Source: JBBPYC01 sp038200275 (GTDB lineage Bacteria; Pseudomonadota; Gammaproteobacteria; Burkholderiales; Burkholderiaceae_C). Taken from it: a DNA stretch of 64,000 nucleotides. A program made the position numbers and the translations under genes. Positions 63,844 to 64,000 of the stretch are shown one piece after another; the first letter of the stretch is position 1, and each line of letters starts with the position of its first letter. Below the pieces are notes generated by a model, which had not been told where the DNA came from, searched no databases, and saw only the letters and a program-made list of their open reading frames with translations. The stretch spans positions 90,881-154,880 of the forward strand of contig JBBPYC010000081.1 in the NCBI GenBank assembly GCA_038200275.1, read 5' to 3'.

Positions 63844-64000
63844 CTATCTGAGCGCTTCCGCAATGAGCGCGATGGTGATGAAGCCGGCAAACATCACATC
63901 CAGCTTGTCGTAGCGAGTGAACACCCGCCGCCAGGCTTTCAGCCGCCTGAAGAGACGCTCGATCTGGTTGCGCTTGCGGTATAGCTGCTTGTCATGGTCC
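63844..64000 (-). mobile_element. IS5-family transposase, C-terminal part (runs off the window)
   Basis: The last 51 residues of a DDE transposase are read on the minus strand: YRKRNQIERLFRRLK fits the Y-2-R-3-E-6-K signature, followed by WRRVFTRYDKLDVMFAGF. The stop is at 63844. Just outside, GGTCGTGTTAACAC (63831-63844) resembles the terminal repeat of IS5-group elements. The rest lies to the right. It sits about 100 bases after the RNA ligase gene. Confidence 0.8.

Overview
The window is high-GC chromosomal DNA from a betaproteobacterium, most likely Burkholderiales and probably Comamonadaceae-like. The basis is the gene set and order (argD-argF beside a DUF3579 gene; rpsT divergent from murJ and then sirB1; purM divergent from hda, a HAD hydrolase, pcnB and folK) and the long S20 protein. 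I read this from protein resemblance without a database search.

Bases 1-5000 hold a nitroreductase tail, gloA, a small lipoprotein and an iron-type ABC transporter (fbpABC order) with a Fur-like box. Bases 4985-8263 are a decay nest: a paaI thioesterase stopped by a nonsense codon, an IS701-type element with two frameshifts, an IS630-type element needing a -1 shift at an A8 run, and a kynB gene cut off and fused to that transposase. From 8316 to 28400 the DNA is mostly housekeeping: argF/argD, a five-gene branched-chain-type ABC transporter, rpsT, murJ, sirB1, purM, hda, pcnB, folK, a crotonase, greB, dinB, a MAPEG protein and a fasciclin-domain protein. A broken PEP-CTERM-type gene follows.

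From 41000 down to 29582 lies a dense minus-strand cluster for nucleobase and nucleoside use. It contains a RibA-like protein resembling URC1, a DUF1688 protein resembling URC4, uracil phosphoribosyltransferase, a BMP-type nucleoside ABC transporter with an embedded lipoprotein nucleosidase, a BrnT/BrnA toxin-antitoxin pair and cytosine deaminase. Together they suggest uptake of nucleosides or bases, deamination of cytosine to uracil, conversion to UMP, and uracil breakdown by a URC-type route. A diguanylate cyclase, an alpha-hydroxyacid dehydrogenase, a DegP/MucD protease, a DsbA-like protein and an acidic hypothetical protein complete the chromosomal part.

At 47359-47422 sits only the 3' part of a tRNA-Ser(CGA), followed by a tyrosine integrase: the left border of an integrated element that runs past the window end. 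The element carries hicAB, two further HTH antitoxin-like genes, a replication block (AlpA-like regulator, DUF3102 protein, primase-helicase, SSB) with palindromes and direct repeats that could be operators or an origin, a terminase small subunit, remnants of a PLxRFG phage protein, an ImmA/IrrE-type metallopeptidase and a Sel1-repeat protein. Near its visible end, 61127-63737 encodes three overlapping genes: a DUF3696-type AAA ATPase, a PIN-like putative nuclease and a compact RNA-ligase-like nucleotidyltransferase. This is the best candidate for an undescribed defence or RNA-damage/repair system. A partial IS5-type transposase closes the window.
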